DNA from: Nitrospirota bacterium
GTDB lineage: Bacteria; Nitrospirota; Nitrospiria; Nitrospirales; UBA8639
DNA: 8,199 bases
Reading direction: 5' to 3'
Assembly (NCBI GenBank): GCA_020348185.1
Contig: CP070743.1
Coordinates: 1,236,623 to 1,244,821 of the forward strand
The notes under the pieces were generated by a model. That model was not told the origin of the DNA, did not search any database, and saw only the letters and a program-made list of their open reading frames with translations. The position numbers were made by a program, and so were the translations under genes. Each line of letters starts with the position of its first letter. The first letter of the stretch is position 1. Below, one piece after another: positions 6,501 through 8,199 of the stretch.

Positions 6501-8199
6501 GAACCAAAACCTGCACGGGAATATTACCTCAAAAAATTAGACCTCATTTCAGCGAGCCCCTCCTCTGAAACTGACGTCTCTCGTTTGACGGAAAAAGCCA
6601 TTGTCCTGAATCGAATTGGAATACTCTCCTACGAACTGGGAGCGAGAGATGAAGCCCTTGACTATATGCGTCAATCCTTAAGTTATACCCGGGCGCTGGA
6701 TCTGAATTATGGAATCGGGGTGAACCTCTATAATATATCGCGCCTGATTGCCGAACGAATCCTGGCCAACGAGACCATTGATTGGCCCATTGTGGACACG
6801 CTGGTTACGGTTTTGGACGAACAGGTCAGCTCCGGCCAAAGTAACCCTCAAACCTTCTTTGCCCTGACCAATACGGCTTTTATTCTGGCTAACCTTCCTC
6901 ATGCCGACGTGGCTGATCCACAGACTCCTGACGATATGATTCAACATTCCATCGCCTTGTACCGCTACCAAACCCATGCGTGGTCCTATTACACAAAAGC
7001 CGAGGAGCTCCTACAAACAAAGCAGGTGTTCACTAACGGCCGAATGACGCCAACCCTGGTGGCTCTCAAACTCAATATGCTGGAACTAGCACAAGAGGCG
7101 GGTAATCAGGAGGCTTCAACAAAGCTTCAAAAAGAATTGCTGGGACTGGTTCAAGACCAGAGCTCCCCTAACGGCTGGCTATGGTACCTGGCCCAGGCGG
7201 AAAAGACAGAAGACTCCGCCAAACAAAAAGAATATTTGAAAAATGCATTTGACGCCCTTATGGCTTTACCGGCTCAAGTGCGAATCCGAGGACTGTCTCA
7301 AATCAGTTCTTCCATCGATAGACTCTCGAACCTCTATGTGGACCTCCTTATACAAGAGGGCCTGCATGACCAGGCCTTTGCAGTGGTTGAACAGTTGGAG
7401 ATGCGAAAAGTGACAGCCGTTCTTTATGAATTTTTGGGGGAAGACTACTTTTTGAAAGGAATAGGCGAGTACGAGGGAGAGTTACGGGAACTGTTTGCCG
7501 AGATTCGGGCAAATTTGGCTGAAGGCAATCGGGCAGGAATGGATGAACTTTCCCCTCAGTTGGAAGAAATTCTTTATGCCCTCTATGAAGAATATCCGTG
7601 GGCGGCCTCTTCTTTTTGGCATTATGCTCCCAATGCTGACGTCTTATCGGTAGCCGTGAATCCGGAAAACCCATACTTAAAAGTGGTCGCAGGCGGGAAA
7701 GGGTATCATGGATTTATTCATGATGGCGAAACCCTGCATTATGGAAAGCTCGTATGGAAAAACGGCAAGTTAGAATTGGCAGCGGCGTTCAACCAACTTC
7801 TGAGTAACAGCGCTTCATTGTACCTTTCTCTCCCCCAAGACCTGCGGGGAGGGGAAGAAGCTCTTCCGTTGTCCGGACAATCCGTCACACTGGTGACAAC
7901 CTTTTATGATTTCATTAATGGATACCACCTCCGGAATCTATTTTACGCAAATGTCGCGACCACATCGGACTTTTCTCTTCAACCCAACCTCACCGCAGGG
8001 GAAATTCCTATCTCCCTTCATCGCCTTGATGGAAGCACCGATCACGATCGGGAAATCCTTCAGGTCGCCAATGTGCTCGTCACGTCAGGCAAACCGGATG
8101 AATTCGCCTTTGAAGTCAACAAGGAATTGCAGGTCCGTGAATTGCTCCTTGTCAAAGATCTGGCTGGAGGCTCCCGCCACACAGCCTTTATATTCAATC
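3513..8199 (+). CDS. Giant secreted TolB-propeller / TPR / CHAT-like protein (3'-truncated)
   Basis: One frame runs from ATG 3513 to the window edge without a stop: 1562 complete codons, with the C-terminus missing. Residues 1-25 form a Sec signal peptide (MKRL, a hydrophobic core, likely cleavage after GIGA). Residues about 33-305 show TolB/PD40-type propeller blades, for example SQDGRYLAFVSERSGNPDIW, then NTNGTKLLYVS and DVYLLDLVTG. Residues about 315-1330 are helical repeats; the clearest TPR units lie near 786-813 (LNLGNIYMALHNFQEAYRHY), 826-855, 867-895 and 1026-1063. From about 1350 the helices give way to alternating strands resembling a CHAT domain. Only one cysteine (Cys835) is visible in the mature part, which suits an extracytoplasmic protein. 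A periplasmic or surface scaffold or sensor role is plausible; no enzymatic activity is established. The gene starts 40 bases after the DUF1318 gene on the same strand. Signal peptide, propeller and TPR are secure; the CHAT call is moderate. Confidence 0.85.
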   Translation, partial: MKRLIPLIFLSIFLFCHLPTSGIGAITPDKVTAHPALDYFGAPSQDGRYLAFVSERSGNPDIWLKSLATGIISLPRQLTTHPAVDRDPAINTNGTKLLYVSHKTDPRGDVYLLDLVTGEETQLTDLQSGDSIPQWESDGQSILYLKKDLKSGTQSVVRRMLGTEEEQEIVRGTTSFSVGQQDWIVYSKDGTLRIVNARDPETDSALTSEAFLDSWPAHVLESPPLSEDTQAFSFTRYEEDTNQDGVLDPDDESSIWFTRWNIASLQTVALFQLTPSGHFHVYPASAGEYLYFSDLKKGDIYRLNINNFFQDYTSFERAQELGTLYLDSGQRDRALLVSTNISNNLAPQLSFTERAEFDLSYAENLMEAGKYSMAQVVLSPYIETSGRIGALARIEAIVLDIHQRAPIVGFAELKQLVKNGVTKIMAIGEEHRDDEVVYGQALIDSGRLYLLIEDSLSALDYLVQVDQLQNKEVRAKALFTRGTVYRTIGDEASLLQVFIDVIRIFGEDSSWGRRAVTQAIAVSESGDDVHQQVASLQELINQHSDLPFLVASTRLRIANLYDESGEELKAIEVLEQNLAEPPPFPHLVEQSYRRKAEILAATEHYQEAADTYAALGKLTGEDEAALARTQQLMVLQLVRKGLKDRKIGEVRIAAKAFKQIIDEHPESVEAHRAYIETKVMLKELAEVQAFYHQLVKDHPENPVYRYSKGLALSYSEPPDLPAVIGLMEQAIQKDPGISYFHQTLGWAFEQEERIHGKKGFLEKAEGEYRIALELNDEFQFPQVESNLLLNLGNIYMALHNFQEAYRHYQQREARFAPAGDSVTELLYRKNYGEACFKAGRSEESLTQYRIALKHVPADQKALQAELLERIGLSQQDLGRHSEAIKSFSQAMEINSELGNQKNMALLQRNIGVNLYNLSISKDGVEREALKKALKSYFASLENIQQFGVKEQKKGEGLFTLDIALEDTGSQAATGFDREGEEKLMFSYIAGTYEKLSEPKPAREYYLKKLDLISASPSSETDVSRLTEKAIVLNRIGILSYELGARDEALDYMRQSLSYTRALDLNYGIGVNLYNISRLIAERILANETIDWPIVDTLVTVLDEQVSSGQSNPQTFFALTNTAFILANLPHADVADPQTPDDMIQHSIALYRYQTHAWSYYTKAEELLQTKQVFTNGRMTPTLVALKLNMLELAQEAGNQEASTKLQKELLGLVQDQSSPNGWLWYLAQAEKTEDSAKQKEYLKNAFDALMALPAQVRIRGLSQISSSIDRLSNLYVDLLIQEGLHDQAFAVVEQLEMRKVTAVLYEFLGEDYFLKGIGEYEGELRELFAEIRANLAEGNRAGMDELSPQLEEILYALYEEYPWAASSFWHYAPNADVLSVAVNPENPYLKVVAGGKGYHGFIHDGETLHYGKLVWKNGKLELAAAFNQLLSNSASLYLSLPQDLRGGEEALPLSGQSVTLVTTFYDFINGYHLRNLFYANVATTSDFSLQPNLTAGEIPISLHRLDGSTDHDREILQVANVLVTSGKPDEFAFEVNKELQVRELLLVKDLAGGSRHTAFIFN
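4230..4265 (+). other. EF-hand-like calcium-binding loop within the beta-propeller
   Basis: Codons 240-251 of the giant protein encode DTNQDGVLDPDD. This fits the 12-residue EF-hand loop: acidic or amide residues at positions 1 (D240), 3 (N242), 5 (D244), 9 (D248) and 12 (D251), Gly at 6 and a hydrophobic residue at 8 (L247). It is followed by SSIW, a strand typical of a propeller blade, so the loop probably projects between two strands. Calcium binding is inferred from the motif. Confidence 0.6.
7560..8199 (+). other. CHAT-like (caspase-fold) domain, degenerate and cut by the window end
   Basis: Residues about 1350-1562 of the giant protein follow the order of a CHAT domain. A helix leads into paired strands (FWHYAPNADVLSVAVNPEN), then a helix with a strand reading ASLYLSLPQDL at 1434-1444, where CHAT proteins often have a strand ending in PDG. 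Next come a strand and helix (LVTTFYDFINGYHLRN) and the strand ANVLVTSGK (1519-1527), where active members carry a His-Gly motif. The preceding helical stretch (about 1290-1310, AFAVVEQLEMRKVTAVLYEF) also looks like the region that normally leads into CHAT domains. The expected catalytic Cys strand starts at HTAFIFN (1556-1562), so the Cys position falls just past the window. The assignment rests on pattern likeness alone. Confidence 0.45.

Noticed and set aside
7348..7674. 108-codon open frame on the minus strand
   Set aside because: It is antisense to the end of the TPR region and start of the CHAT-like part; no domain or signal supports it.

Overview
The window carries three protein-coding genes, all on the + strand and close together (53 and 40 bases between them), so they look like one operon. 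Both ends are cut: the first gene lacks its 5' part and the third runs off the 3' end. No RNA gene, mobile element, CRISPR array, recombination site or convincing terminator was seen. The DNA is moderate in GC by eye. The gene content (AsmA-like envelope protein, a lipoprotein, a very large secreted repeat protein) points to a diderm (Gram-negative) bacterium. The style resembles Nitrospirota or delta-proteobacterial lineages, but that is only an impression from protein character.

Region 1 (3-2834) is the C-terminal 943 residues of a large, beta-rich, cysteine-free protein of the AsmA/YdbH/TamB type, the class thought to bridge inner and outer membrane for lipid transport. Region 2 (2888-3472) encodes a predicted lipoprotein whose C-terminal third looks like DUF1318, the domain of E. 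coli YdbL. In E. coli, YdbL is encoded with YdbH and the small lipoprotein YnbE, so regions 1 and 2 look like a divergent version of that module. No YnbE-like gene is visible.

Region 3 (3513 to the window end) is one uninterrupted frame of at least 1562 codons. It reads as a Sec signal peptide, a TolB-like beta-propeller with an EF-hand-like calcium loop, about 1000 residues of helical TPR-type repeats, and a C-terminal part resembling a CHAT (caspase-like) domain. In that part the catalytic histidine motif appears to be missing.

The working inference is a cell-envelope operon: an AsmA-like bridge, a lipoprotein partner, and a giant exported scaffold or sensor. The link between the third protein and the first two rests only on gene order and shared strand.
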